Positions 55,157 to 64,000 of a DNA stretch of 64,000 bases are shown in pieces. The notes beneath the pieces are model-generated. The model searched no databases. It was not told the origin of the DNA and saw only the letters and a list, made by a program, of their open reading frames with translations. Source of the DNA: an uncultured Flavobacteriaceae bacterium (lineage in GTDB: Bacteria > Bacteroidota > Bacteroidia > Flavobacteriales > Flavobacteriaceae); the NCBI GenBank assembly GCA_937773465.1, contig CALJVK010000013.1, positions 6,718 to 70,717 on the forward strand, read 5' to 3'. How positions within the stretch are numbered: position 1 is the stretch's first letter; each line of letters begins with the position of its first letter. Made by a program: the position numbers and the translations under genes.

Positions 55157-55864
55157 ATGATTTATAAAAGAGTATTACTTAAACTTAGCGGAGAAGCATT
55201 ATTAGGTGAAAGAAGTTATGGAATTGACCCTAAAAGAATTGCTCAATATGCAAAAGAGATTAAGGCTGTTACAAAGCTAGGTCTTGAAGTTGCTGTTGTT
55301 ATAGGAGGAGGTAATATATTTAGAGGCGTATCAGCTGCAAGTAACGGAATTGATCGTGTTCAAGCTGATTACATGGGAATGCTTGCTACAGTTATTAATG
55401 GAATGGCACTACAAAGTGCTCTAGAAGAAGAGAATGTTCAAACCAGATTACAAACTGCCATAAAAATTGAAGCAGTCGCTGAACCCTACATAAAAAGAAA
55501 AGCCGTAAGACATTTAGAGAAAAAGAGAGTAGTAATTTTTGGTGGTGGAACAGGAAATCCTTTTTTCACAACTGATTCTGCTGCGGTTTTAAGAGCTATT
55601 GAAATAAATGCTGATGTAATTTTAAAAGGGACTCGAGTTGATGGAGTTTATGATTGTGACCCAGAAAAAAATGAAAATGCAATTAAATACGAGTCTATTA
55701 CTTTTCACGATGTAATAAAAAAGAATTTAAAAATAATGGATTCAACTGCATTTACATTAAGTCAAGAAAACAACTTGCCTATTGTAGTTTTTAACATGAA
55801 CAAAACTAGTAATCTATTGAAATTGATTAATGGCACTAAAATAGGAACCTCTATAAAAAATTAA
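55157..55864 (+). CDS. pyrH: UMP kinase
   Basis: The protein has 235 residues of the amino-acid-kinase fold. It begins '[20 protein letters not shown]', with the phosphate-binding '[20 protein letters not shown]' near residue 50. Further segments are '[20 protein letters not shown]' and '[20 protein letters not shown]'. It phosphorylates UMP to UDP for RNA, DNA and sugar-nucleotide synthesis. The order tsf-pyrH-frr is the common bacterial one. The gap to tsf is 63 bp, with TATATTTA at 55144-55151 but no properly spaced -33 TTG. Confidence 0.97.
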   Translation: MIYKRVLLKLSGEALLGERSYGIDPKRIAQYAKEIKAVTKLGLEVAVVIGGGNIFRGVSAASNGIDRVQADYMGMLATVINGMALQSALEEENVQTRLQTAIKIEAVAEPYIKRKAVRHLEKKRVVIFGGGTGNPFFTTDSAAVLRAIEINADVILKGTRVDGVYDCDPEKNENAIKYESITFHDVIKKNLKIMDSTAFTLSQENNLPIVVFNMNKTSNLLKLINGTKIGTSIKN

Positions 55865-55866
55865 TT

Positions 55867-56418
55867 GTGGAAGAATTAGAATTTATTATTGAAGCTTGTG
55901 AAGAATCAATGACAAATGCTGTGAAACACCTTGAAAGAGAATTATTAAATATACGAGCAGGAAAAGCAAATCCCACAATGCTTTCGAGTGTAAAACTAGA
56001 TTATTATGGATCTACTACTCCACTATCTCAAGTGGCAAATATCAATACCCCAGATGCTCAAACACTTTCAGTACAACCTTGGGAGAAAGATAAGTTACAA
56101 GATATTGAAAAAGCTATTCAAATTGCTAATTTAGGATTCAATCCAATGAATAACGGAGAATCCATTATAATAAGTATTCCTCCCCTGACTGAAGAAAGAA
56201 GAATTGAATTAGTTAAAATAGCAAAATCTGAAATTGAAGATGCTAAAATTAGTATCAGAAACTCAAGGAAAGATGCTAATAATGAAATAAAAAAAATTGA
56301 AATTTCTACTGATCAAAAAGCTATATCTGAAAAAGAAATTCAAACTTTAACTGATAGTCATATTTCAAAAATAGACGAAATTTTCATATCTAAAGAAAAA
56401 GAAATTCTTTCCATATAA
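55867..56418 (+). CDS. frr: Ribosome recycling factor
   Basis: The protein has 183 residues. It has the RRF segments 'ESMTNAVKHLERELLNIRAG', 'VSVQ...'-like 'TLSVQPWEKDKLQDIEKAIQ' and 'IISIPPLTEERRIELVKIAK'. A long helical bundle completes the tRNA-shaped protein. RRF splits post-termination ribosomes with EF-G. The start codon is GTG at 55867, 2 bp after the pyrH stop; it gives the normal family N-terminus ('MEELEFIIEACEESM'). Confidence 0.97.
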   Translation: MEELEFIIEACEESMTNAVKHLERELLNIRAGKANPTMLSSVKLDYYGSTTPLSQVANINTPDAQTLSVQPWEKDKLQDIEKAIQIANLGFNPMNNGESIIISIPPLTEERRIELVKIAKSEIEDAKISIRNSRKDANNEIKKIEISTDQKAISEKEIQTLTDSHISKIDEIFISKEKEILSI

Positions 56419-56444
56419 ACTATATATTTTGAATAAACTAGTCA

Positions 56445-58817
56445 ATGATTAAATCAAAAACTTCCATAAGTTGGGAAAAATTTGCTCGTTTAATTTTAAG
56501 AAATAGAATTCTTTTTTTAATACTAATTTTAATAAATACTATCTTTCTTTCTACACAGTGGAAAAACATTCGTTTTAGTTATTCAGAGGCTAATTTAATG
56601 CCTAAAGATCATCCTTTCAATATAGCATATGATAATTTTGTGGATGTATTTGGTGAAGAAGGAAATCTTTTAATAATAGCTGTAAATGATTCATTATTAT
56701 TTGAAAAAACAAATTTTAATGCCTGGATAAAACTTAGCGATTCTTTTAAATCAAAAAAAGAGATTAATAATGTTCTTCATGTTGGAAATTTCCCTGTAAT
56801 TAAGAAAAATAAAATAAAAAAAGAATTTATAATTGATTCCGTTAAAAACGAATCATTTTCAAGTAATAAAAAAATATCTGAATTTAAAACTTTACTATTT
56901 AATGATTTCCCTTTTTATGAAAACATATTGTTTAATAAAAAAAGTGAAACAATTCAAACAGCTATATACCTAAATAAAGAAATAGTAAATAATATTGAGA
57001 GAATTGATTTTGTAAATAATGTTTTCGTTCCTGCGATCAAAGAATTTGAAAAACAAAGCAATATAAATGTTAGGATTTCTGGTATGCCATATATCAGAAC
57101 TATGAATGCTCAAAATATTATGGACGAAATAGGCAAATTTGTAATAATAGCTATTTGTGTTACAATTTGTATATTCTTTTTCTTTTTCAGATCATACAGA
57201 GCTACATTAATTACATTAAGTGTTGTAATAACTGGTGTTATGTGGGCACTAGGTGTTCTTGGACTATTACAGTTTGAAATAACTGTTCTAACTGCGCTTA
57301 TTCCTCCACTAATAATTGTCATTGGAGTTCCTAATTGTATTTTTTTAATAAATAAATACCAACACGAAGTAAAAAAACACGGAAATCAAGCAAGATCATT
57401 ACAAAGGGTAATCTCTAAAATTGGTAATGCTACATTAATGACAAATATCACAACAGCTTGTGGATTTGCAACATTTATTTTGACAGATAGTCAGGTTTTA
57501 AAAGAATTTGGAGTAGTTGCATCAATAAATATTATGGTGATTTTTATATTATCCATTTTATTAATTCCTATTATTTATAGTTTTTTACCACTACCTAAAA
57601 AAAAGCATTTAAAACATTTAAACAATAATTGGTTAAACTCCTTCGTTGACTTTTTGGGGAATACAGTCAAGAAGAGAAGAATTCCTGTATTTATCATTTC
57701 TATACTTTGTCTATGTATAAGCATAGTAGGAATGAATAAAATTGAAATTTCAGGGAATTTAATTGAGGACATGCCTGCAAAGTCGGAATTTGTTAAAGAC
57801 ATCAAGTTTTTTGAAAAAGAATTTAAAGGAGTTCTCCCTTTAGAAATAATGATAGATAGCAAAAGAAAAAATGGAATAACAAGACTTGCTAATCTTAAAA
57901 GAATCGATGATTTCCATGAACATATTTTAAGGATTCCTGAACTATCAAATCCAATATCAGTTGTTAATCTTTCAAAATATATTAAACAGTCTTTTTACAA
58001 TGGAAATCCTAACTACTACCAGTTACCATCTTCTCAAGAAAATACTTTTATTTCTAACTATATAAAAAATTCCAATCTTAAACTAGGAGAAAAAAATAGT
58101 TATATAAATGAAACTGGTCAAATAGCAAGGGTAACTACTATGATAGGTGAGATTGATACTGAAAGGATGGAGGGTATTGAAGCAAGCCTGCTTAAAGGAA
58201 TTGAATTATACTTTCCGGAGGATAGGTTTGACGTAACTCTCACAGGAAAAACACTAGGTTATCTAAAAGGAACTAAATTCTTGATTAAAAATTTACTGAT
58301 TTCTCTGTTTTTAGCGATCATGCTTATTTCATTGATGATTACATATTTATTTAGGTCATATAAGATGGTAATAATTTCATTAGTTCCAAATATTCTTCCA
58401 TTACTTTTTACAGCTGGAGTAATGGGGTTTTTGAATATCCCAATAAAACCTTCTACAATTTTAGTTTTTAGTATTGCTTTTGGAATTTCAGTTGATGATA
58501 CGATTCATTTTCTTGTGAAATACAGACAGGAATTAATAGCTAACAACTGGAAAATCAGAAAATCTGTTTTTTCGTCTCTCAGAGAAACTGGAATTAGCAT
58601 GTTTTATACCTCTGTTGTGTTATTTTTTGGATTTTCGGTTTTCATGACTTCAAGCTACGGGGGAACAATTGCGCTAGGAGGGTTAGTTTCCACTACTTTA
58701 CTATTTGCAATGTTGGCGAACTTAGTTCTATTACCCTCACTTTTAATTTCTTTGGAAAAAAATATTTCAAATAAAATTGATATGAAAGATCCTAAAATAA
58801 AATTAGACTCCGATTAA
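56445..58817 (+). CDS. MMPL/RND-superfamily membrane transporter
   Basis: The protein has 790 residues in two repeated halves. Each half has one N-terminal membrane helix, a large periplasmic loop and a bundle of five helices. The first bundle includes 'LTALIPPLIIVIGVPNCIFL' and 'TLMTNITTACGFATFILTDS'. The second includes 'LVFSIAFGISVDDTIHFLVK', the acidic relay segment of RND proteins. This layout fits the MMPL/patched-like and hopanoid-transporter-like group rather than tripartite drug pumps. No periplasmic adaptor or outer-membrane channel gene is nearby. Lipid export is a reasonable guess but not shown. It follows frr by 26 bp. Confidence 0.82.
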   Translation: MIKSKTSISWEKFARLILRNRILFLILILINTIFLSTQWKNIRFSYSEANLMPKDHPFNIAYDNFVDVFGEEGNLLIIAVNDSLLFEKTNFNAWIKLSDSFKSKKEINNVLHVGNFPVIKKNKIKKEFIIDSVKNESFSSNKKISEFKTLLFNDFPFYENILFNKKSETIQTAIYLNKEIVNNIERIDFVNNVFVPAIKEFEKQSNINVRISGMPYIRTMNAQNIMDEIGKFVIIAICVTICIFFFFFRSYRATLITLSVVITGVMWALGVLGLLQFEITVLTALIPPLIIVIGVPNCIFLINKYQHEVKKHGNQARSLQRVISKIGNATLMTNITTACGFATFILTDSQVLKEFGVVASINIMVIFILSILLIPIIYSFLPLPKKKHLKHLNNNWLNSFVDFLGNTVKKRRIPVFIISILCLCISIVGMNKIEISGNLIEDMPAKSEFVKDIKFFEKEFKGVLPLEIMIDSKRKNGITRLANLKRIDDFHEHILRIPELSNPISVVNLSKYIKQSFYNGNPNYYQLPSSQENTFISNYIKNSNLKLGEKNSYINETGQIARVTTMIGEIDTERMEGIEASLLKGIELYFPEDRFDVTLTGKTLGYLKGTKFLIKNLLISLFLAIMLISLMITYLFRSYKMVIISLVPNILPLLFTAGVMGFLNIPIKPSTILVFSIAFGISVDDTIHFLVKYRQELIANNWKIRKSVFSSLRETGISMFYTSVVLFFGFSVFMTSSYGGTIALGGLVSTTLLFAMLANLVLLPSLLISLEKNISNKIDMKDPKIKLDSD

Positions 58818-58843
58818 ATTAATAATAAACCAATTCAAAACTT

Positions 58844-58851
58844 TATATTTG
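58844..58851 (+). promoter_or_regulatory. Possible -7 box upstream of asnS
   Basis: TATATTTG matches the Bacteroidota -7 consensus 28 bp before the asnS ATG. No TTG lies at the right distance upstream, so the promoter call is weak. Confidence 0.3.
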
Positions 58852-58879
58852 AAATAGATTTTCAAATATTAAATTAAAC

Positions 58880-60304
58880 ATGACAGTTAAAGATTTATTT
58901 TTAAAAACTCCTATTTCAAAAACAATTTCTATAAAAGGATGGGTTAAGACATTTCGAGCCAATAGATTTATCTCTTTGAACGATGGATCTGGATTTCAAA
59001 GTATTCAATGTGTTGTCGATTATGAAAATACTGATAGTGAAATTTTAAACAATATTAACACTGGGGCATCTGTAAAAATTACGGGGACATTAGTTGAAAG
59101 TCAAGGAAAAGGACAAAAAATAGAAATTAAAGTTGGGAAAATAGAAATATTAGGCAAATGTGATCCCGAAGAATATCCAATACAGCCTAAAAAACATAGT
59201 TTAGAATTTTTAAGGGAAAATGCCCATTTAAGAATAAGAACAAATACATTTAGTTCAATATTTAGAATAAGGTCAAGTATATCTTATGCTATTCACAAGT
59301 ATTTTAAAGAAAATGGATTTATTTATGTAAACACACCTATTATTACTGGAAGTGACGCTGAAGGTGCGGGGGAAATGTTTAAAGTAACAACTCTAGACAT
59401 TAATAATGCTGATATTGATAGTAAAAAGAAAATTGATTTTTCTAAAGATTTTTTTGGTAAAGAAACCAACCTAACTGTTTCAGGACAATTAGAGGCTGAA
59501 AGTATGGCGATGGGACTTGGAAATGTGTATACTTTTGGGCCTACATTTAGAGCAGAAAATTCAAACACCTCAAGACATTTAGCTGAATTTTGGATGGTTG
59601 AGCCAGAAATGGCATTTAGTGATCTAAACGACAACATGAATCTTGCAGAAGATTTTATAAAAGAAGTTTTAAGATATGTTATTAGTGATTGTAAAGATGA
59701 TTTAATGTTTTTAAACGAAAGATTAGTAAACGAAGATAAAACAAAGCCTTTGAAAGATAGAAATGAACTAAATTTAATTGAAAGGTTAAACTTTGTAGTT
59801 GATAATGATTTTAAAAGAATAAATTACACTGAAGCATTTGAAATTCTAAGAAATTCTAAGCCGAATAAGAAGAAAAAGTTTAAATATCCTGTAAATGAAT
59901 GGGGAATAGATCTACAAAGCGAACACGAGCGTTTTTTAGTAGAAAAACACTTTAAAAAACCTGTAATTATATACGACTATCCTGCTAAAATTAAAGCGTT
60001 TTATATGAGAATGAATGAAGATGGCAAAACAGTTAGAGCAATGGATATTTTATTTCCAGGAATTGGTGAAATTGTAGGAGGATCCCAAAGAGAAGAAAGA
60101 TTAGAGGTATTAAAAAAACGAATTGCAGAACTTAATATCGATGAAAAAGAATTGTGGTGGTATCTAGATTTAAGAAAATACGGTACAGTAAAACACAGCG
60201 GATTTGGACTAGGTCTTGAAAGGCTTATTTTATTTGCTACTGGAATGTCTAACATACGAGATGTTATTCCTTTCCCAAGAACTCCAAAAAATGCTGAATT
60301 TTAA
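58880..60304 (+). CDS. asnS: Asparaginyl-tRNA synthetase
   Basis: The class II synthetase has 474 residues. The N-terminal OB-fold anticodon-binding domain covers about residues 10-105 ('ISIKGWVKTFRANRFISLND'). The catalytic domain has motif 2 'FGPTFRAENSNTSRHLAEFW' and motif 3 'HSGFGLGLERLILFATGMSN'. 'VSGQLEAESMAMGLGNVYTF' helps separate AsnRS from AspRS. It charges tRNA-Asn directly. rpoN follows after about 50 bp on the same strand. Confidence 0.97.
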   Translation: MTVKDLFLKTPISKTISIKGWVKTFRANRFISLNDGSGFQSIQCVVDYENTDSEILNNINTGASVKITGTLVESQGKGQKIEIKVGKIEILGKCDPEEYPIQPKKHSLEFLRENAHLRIRTNTFSSIFRIRSSISYAIHKYFKENGFIYVNTPIITGSDAEGAGEMFKVTTLDINNADIDSKKKIDFSKDFFGKETNLTVSGQLEAESMAMGLGNVYTFGPTFRAENSNTSRHLAEFWMVEPEMAFSDLNDNMNLAEDFIKEVLRYVISDCKDDLMFLNERLVNEDKTKPLKDRNELNLIERLNFVVDNDFKRINYTEAFEILRNSKPNKKKKFKYPVNEWGIDLQSEHERFLVEKHFKKPVIIYDYPAKIKAFYMRMNEDGKTVRAMDILFPGIGEIVGGSQREERLEVLKKRIAELNIDEKELWWYLDLRKYGTVKHSGFGLGLERLILFATGMSNIRDVIPFPRTPKNAEF

Positions 60305-60355
60305 TATTAAATTAAACATTAAGTTTTTTTGTATTTTTAATACTTATTAAATTAA

Positions 60356-61801
60356 ATGCTTAAGCAGTTTTTACAATTAAAACTTTCTCAAAAATTATCT
60401 CCCCAACAAATACAGTTGATGAAGTTAATTGAACTTCCTCTTTTGGAACTTGAAGAGCGTTTGTCAAGAGAAATAGAGGAAAACCCAGCATTACAATCAG
60501 AAAAAGAGCAAGAAGAAGATTATTATGATAATGAACCTGATCACGATCAGGAAAATAAAAATGATGATGTCGAAATTAATGTTGAAGATTACTTAAGTGA
60601 CGATGATATTCCAGATTATAAATTAAAAACTAATAATTACAGCGATGATGATGAAGAAAAATCATTGCCATTTGTTTCAGGAATAAGTTTCAATCAATAT
60701 TTAAAAAATCAACTAACAACTTTTTCTTTAAACGAAAATGATACTAAAATTGCAGAGTTTTTAGTTGGAAGTGTAGATCAATCTGGATATATAAGAACAG
60801 ATTTAATGGATATTGTTGATGATTTAGCCTTTACAATGGGGATTTATACAGAAATAGATTCTTTAACAAAAATTTTAAATAAAATTCATCTTTTAGACCC
60901 TCCTGGCGTTGGAGCAAGAAATTTACAAGAATGTTTAGTTCTTCAATTAAGAAGAAAAAAAGATTCTATTCCAGTGAATAATGCCGTAAACATTTTAAAA
61001 AATCATTTTGAATTATTTGTAAAAAAACATTATCAAAAAATAATTCAAAAACTTAATATTTCAGAAGATCAATTAAGAGATGCAATAAAAAAAATTGAAA
61101 AATTAAATCCTAAACCAGGATCAGCATTTTCTGAACCGACTAAGATTAATTCAACTATAATACCTGATTTTAAAATTGAAATAATTGAAAATAAATTAAC
61201 ATTAAATTTAAATTCAAGAAATGCCCCAGAACTTTATGTTTCTAATGAATATAAAAACATGTTAACTGGATATCAGGAAAATAAAAATATTTCTAAAAGT
61301 AAAAAACAAGCCGTTACATTTATTAAACAAAAACTAGATTCGGCAAAATGGTTTATTGATGCTATAAATCAAAGAAATCAGACGTTATTGATTACTATGA
61401 AGACCATAATGGAATTTCAAAGTAAATATTTTTTAAGTGGTGACGAAAGCAACTTAAAACCAATGATATTGAAAGATATTGCTGAAAAAATTGGTATGGA
61501 TATTTCTACTATTTCTAGAGTAGCAAACAGTAAGTATGTTGATACACCTTATGGAATTAAATTAATAAAAACATTTTTTTCAGAGGGAATAACAAACGAT
61601 AAAGGAATTGAAGTTTCTACAATTGAGATTAAAAAAGAATTACAAAACATCATTAATGGTGAAAACAAATCAAAGCCTTTAACTGATGATGAGCTTACTA
61701 AAAAAATTAATGATAAAGGATATCCTATTGCTAGAAGAACTGTGGCAAAATATAGAGAAATGATTGGTGCTCCAGTAGCAAGATTAAGAAAGAAATTATG
61801 A
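60356..61801 (+). CDS. rpoN: RNA polymerase sigma-54 factor RpoN
   Basis: The protein has 481 residues. Region I is Gln/Leu-rich ('LKQFLQLKLSQKLSPQQIQL'). An acidic linker (about residues 55-105) is followed by the core-binding domain ('LLDPPGVGARNLQECLVLQL'). The DNA-binding part has a helix-turn-helix ('EKIGMDISTISRVANSKYVD') and the C-terminal RpoN box 'ARRTVAKYREMIG', which contacts the -24 element. Sigma-54 needs AAA+ activators; none is encoded in this window. The stop overlaps the ATG of the next gene (ATGA). Confidence 0.97.
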   Translation: MLKQFLQLKLSQKLSPQQIQLMKLIELPLLELEERLSREIEENPALQSEKEQEEDYYDNEPDHDQENKNDDVEINVEDYLSDDDIPDYKLKTNNYSDDDEEKSLPFVSGISFNQYLKNQLTTFSLNENDTKIAEFLVGSVDQSGYIRTDLMDIVDDLAFTMGIYTEIDSLTKILNKIHLLDPPGVGARNLQECLVLQLRRKKDSIPVNNAVNILKNHFELFVKKHYQKIIQKLNISEDQLRDAIKKIEKLNPKPGSAFSEPTKINSTIIPDFKIEIIENKLTLNLNSRNAPELYVSNEYKNMLTGYQENKNISKSKKQAVTFIKQKLDSAKWFIDAINQRNQTLLITMKTIMEFQSKYFLSGDESNLKPMILKDIAEKIGMDISTISRVANSKYVDTPYGIKLIKTFFSEGITNDKGIEVSTIEIKKELQNIINGENKSKPLTDDELTKKINDKGYPIARRTVAKYREMIGAPVARLRKKL

Positions 61802-62739
61802 TGAAAAATGATCTCTCAATTATAATTGTAAATTATAAATCGTGGGATAAACTTCAATTGTGTTTAGACAGTGTTTTAAATCAAAATCAAATTAACCTAC
61901 AGATTATTATAGTTGATAATTTTTCTAATGACAATAGACTTAAAGACTTTAAAAACAGATTTAAACAAATTAATTGGATTGAAAATAAAAACAATTTAGG
62001 ATTTGCTAAGGCCTGTAATATTGGAGCTACACTTTCAGAATCAAAATGGTTATTATTCTTAAATCCTGATACTATTTTAGATAAAAATTCTCTTAGCTCA
62101 TTAATTAAATTTTCTAACTTAAACAAAGAACATAGGCTAATTGGAATTAAACAAGTAAATAATAATAATAATAACACAAATGCTTATGGTTTATTTTTAA
62201 ATACATGGACTATTACAGGTTTCTTTCGGTTTTTTTATAGAGTTTTTAGAGGTCTAACATATGAAAAATTAAATGCTGAAAATATTTCACATCCTGATTG
62301 GATTTCTGGATCATTCGTTCTCTTAAGAAAGTCTGACTTTTTAATTTTAAATGGATGGAACGAAAACTATTGGATGTATTATGAAGATATGGACTTATGT
62401 AAAAGAGCTAAAGACTTAAGCCTAAAGGTGTCTCTATTTAACAAATGGAAATGTATTCATTTTCATGGAGAATCATCTAGAAAAAACAGATCAATTTCTG
62501 TAATGACAAAATTAGAGGTCATAAAATCTTCTCATATTTATATTCAAAATCATTTTAAAAATTTAAATGCTTTAAGCCTTCACTTAGTTCTTGTGTTTTC
62601 AAAGTTTATTGACCTTGTCTTATCTTCTTTTTTTTCATCAATTAAAAGGGAAATACTTATAGAGTGTATTAAATATTGGAAGAAAGGACTTTTAAAAAGA
62701 AACTGGAGATCAGATAAAGTTACTATATCTAATTATTGA
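61798..62739 (+). CDS. Family 2 glycosyltransferase
   Basis: The protein has 313 residues. The GT-A nucleotide-sugar fold starts 'LSIIIVNYKSWDKLQLCLDS', with 'IIIVDNFSND' and the donor-binding 'WLLFLNPDTIL' (NPD in place of DxD). 'WISGSFVLLRKSDFLILNGW' and 'YYEDMDLCKRAK' are the acceptor-side and catalytic ED segments of rhamnosyltransferase-like GT2 enzymes. It probably adds a sugar to a surface polysaccharide or lipid-linked glycan. An AAT triplet run encodes a short poly-Asn loop near residue 121. The start overlaps the rpoN stop. The 3' end overlaps the DUF4270 gene by 11 bp. Confidence 0.88.
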   Translation: MMKNDLSIIIVNYKSWDKLQLCLDSVLNQNQINLQIIIVDNFSNDNRLKDFKNRFKQINWIENKNNLGFAKACNIGATLSESKWLLFLNPDTILDKNSLSSLIKFSNLNKEHRLIGIKQVNNNNNNTNAYGLFLNTWTITGFFRFFYRVFRGLTYEKLNAENISHPDWISGSFVLLRKSDFLILNGWNENYWMYYEDMDLCKRAKDLSLKVSLFNKWKCIHFHGESSRKNRSISVMTKLEVIKSSHIYIQNHFKNLNALSLHLVLVFSKFIDLVLSSFFSSIKREILIECIKYWKKGLLKRNWRSDKVTISNY

Positions 62740-63277
62740 CTTCAGTATAGAACAAATTTAATTTCATTCGTTTTTCAAAATTTTCTGCACTCGGACTTGG
62801 TCCGATAAGAACTGTGCCTAGTGGATTTATTGCAGAAGAAAGAGGTGTAAATAACATGTATTCTGAATCTTTAACCTCAATATTAATTGTATTATTTATG
62901 TCAGAAGAAACAACTAAACCAAGTTTTACATTTGTAGAATCTTTTCTAACAACATTTTTAATATGTTCGCTAATTCTAATTTTATACATTAAACCATTTT
63001 TATCATCATCTAATTCAATTATACCCCCATGAATTACTTTATTTTGATAGGATTTTTGTCCAGCAGAATTATCCACAAAATAATCTATAATAGGAGCTTT
63101 ATTGACTAAGTCGTAAAGATATAGCCTAGAAGGTTCAATTATTCCTCCTGATGAAGACAGCATCTCTTTATCAATATAAATTGAAATGTTTGCTTCATTA
63201 ACTAACCACTCCTTAGATCGAATTTCTTCAAGAACATCAACTCCATTGTCATCTTTAAATAATTCAATTTCAGCCAT
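62729..63277 (-). CDS. DUF4270 lipoprotein, C-terminal piece
   Basis: The last 180 or so residues of a DUF4270 protein, a Bacteroidota-specific envelope lipoprotein family of unknown function, are open here. Landmarks are 'EIRSKEWLVNEANISIYID', 'IIEPSRLYLYDLVN' and the characteristic end 'SSAINPLGTVLIGPSPSAEN' followed by 'RMKLNLFYT'. The apparent start at 63277 is internal; the gene continues upstream in other frames. The family is usually about 450-600 residues with an N-terminal lipobox, which would lie beyond the window. Confidence 0.75.
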   Translation of the reverse strand: MAEIELFKDDNGVDVLEEIRSKEWLVNEANISIYIDKEMLSSSGGIIEPSRLYLYDLVNKAPIIDYFVDNSAGQKSYQNKVIHGGIIELDDDKNGLMYKIRISEHIKNVVRKDSTNVKLGLVVSSDINNTINIEVKDSEYMLFTPLSSAINPLGTVLIGPSPSAENFEKRMKLNLFYTEVNN

Positions 63278-64000
63278 AATACCCTCACCCCCTTTTAGAT
63301 AAACTCAACCCAGCATTATGTAATCGTGTCATCTGCAATAGCCGAATAAACATAACTGCCGGGTATGGATCATGCTTGAACGAATTCAGTTTGATCCCAG
63401 TTAAGCTTTAGCAAGATACTCAGCCTCCGTCAGTATTCTACTGACGTCATCACAGGTGTCGTCTGTCAGTGTCGTTGTGTATCGTACTTTTGATAATCAT
63501 ACACGATCCTAGATTTCAGCCTCAGAAAAGTTTAAAATCATTAGTAAAGGATCAGAAAAATCGTAAGCATCGATAATACTAGTCCTTTGAAGAATAGCTT
63601 AAAATTATCTGCAGTTAGCGAAGTCATCTTGAGAACCTTCAATATCTAAAAATTTTGATTGAAAAAAATCGTGGTCTAAGAGCAACTCTAATCCTGGGGG
63701 ATAATCTTTCTTTAACAACTTCCGACTCATCATCTTCTTCAGTTTCCGGATCGTCCTCCTTATAAAAAACCAACTCATTTGAATCTAATTTCAACCTCAC
63801 TCGTCAAATAATGAACAGTCCCAGAAAAATTCTCAGGAAGTGCTATTACTAGAGTAATACTTTTGAAACGTTTCAAAGTTATGAGTCTGGATCAAATGGC
63901 CTTAAAAAATAATCTAGCTCACTAACCTTGAGCTTAAAAGTAGCCTCAGGATTACCCATTAACGAGTCTAGCTCGTATAGTGTTCTTCCAGCATGAGGAT
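63278..64000 (-). pseudogene. DUF4270 lipoprotein, middle part in broken frames (runs off the window)
   Basis: No frame is open throughout these 720 bases, but fragments of the same protein can be read in order on the minus strand. They begin with 'GRTLYELDSLMGNPEATFKL' and 'KVSELDYFLRPFDPDS' (about 63990-63880). 'VHYLT' and acidic 'KEDDPETEEDDESE' stretches follow around 63810-63720, and 'LEGSQDDFANADNFK'-like text follows near 63640-63600. Many one-base slips are needed. The gene starts beyond 64000. The damage resembles that in actB and cruF and may be poor sequence near a contig end. Confidence 0.5.

Noticed and set aside
62161..62176. AAT triplet run as a phase-variable microsatellite
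   Set aside because: It is short, stays in frame and encodes a poly-Asn loop; slippage by triplets would not switch the gene off.
1..64000. Insertion sequences, prophage or integrase genes
   Set aside because: No transposase, integrase or phage structural motif is seen in any coding frame, and no terminal repeats flank a segment.

Overview
The window is a low-GC stretch of a chromosome that most resembles a marine member of the Flavobacteriaceae (Bacteroidota). The evidence is a SusC/SusD polysaccharide locus, a type IX secretion (T9SS) C-terminal domain, an alternative complex III plus cytochrome oxidase operon, myxol-type carotenoid genes, DUF2723 and DUF4270 proteins, and promoters of the Bacteroidota form TTG-N17-23-TAnnTTTG. 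I could not assign a genus. I see no insertion sequence, prophage, CRISPR array or replication origin.

Layout. 1-4.0 kb: the 3' end of mfd, an ACT-domain protein, metG (without the usual C-terminal tRNA-binding domain), an SDR-like gene and a lipoprotein. 4.1-20.8 kb: a beta-glucan (probably laminarin) utilisation locus on the minus strand. It runs from a propeller/LuxR regulator through susC, susD, a PKD glycan-binding lipoprotein with three tandem repeats, a second PKD lipoprotein, a terminator, a GH16 laminarinase lipoprotein and a GH5-CBM6-T9SS enzyme to a fibronectin-type lipoprotein overlapping it by ATGA. 21.0-28.1 kb: an orphan Rieske lipoprotein, then a tightly packed minus-strand run read in the order ruvB, mscS, a histidine phosphatase, add, crtA, crtD, cruF. 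28.1-39.3 kb: the respiratory operon actABCDEF-coxBA. 39.4-44.3 kb: a SPOR protein, infB, nusA, rimP and tRNA-Gln. 44.5-52.4 kb: DUF2723, a thioredoxin fold without CxxC, a metallophosphoesterase and polA. 52.4-56.4 kb: rplM-rpsI, rpsB-tsf, pyrH and frr. 56.4-64 kb: an MMPL transporter, asnS, rpoN, a GT2 glycosyltransferase and the damaged 3' part of a DUF4270 gene.

How the genes work together. The glucan locus would bind polysaccharide with its PKD/CBM lipoproteins, cut it with GH16 and GH5, and import the products through SusCD. The regulator carries its own DNA-binding domain. Electrons pass from quinol through ActABCDEF to the CoxBA oxidase. The 39.8-44.3 and 52.4-56.4 kb blocks are translation and transcription housekeeping.

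Sequence quality. At least ten conserved genes are split by single-base frameshifts, many in homopolymers: FN3 lipoprotein, GH5, repeat lipoprotein, cruF, coxB, actC, actB, infB and DUF4270. Several are expected to be essential or strongly conserved, so I read most breaks as sequencing or assembly errors rather than pseudogenes. They are densest at 21.5-21.95, 36.0-37.9 and 63.3-64.0 kb. Split genes are listed in pieces.

No wholly new system is visible. The best leads are a polA whose proofreading residues look lost, a terminator-like hairpin inside the rplM leader, a structured rpsB leader, a composition-shifted T9SS-domain/lipoprotein cassette, a domain shared by the laminarinase and the neighbouring PKD lipoprotein, and a repeat array upstream of susC.
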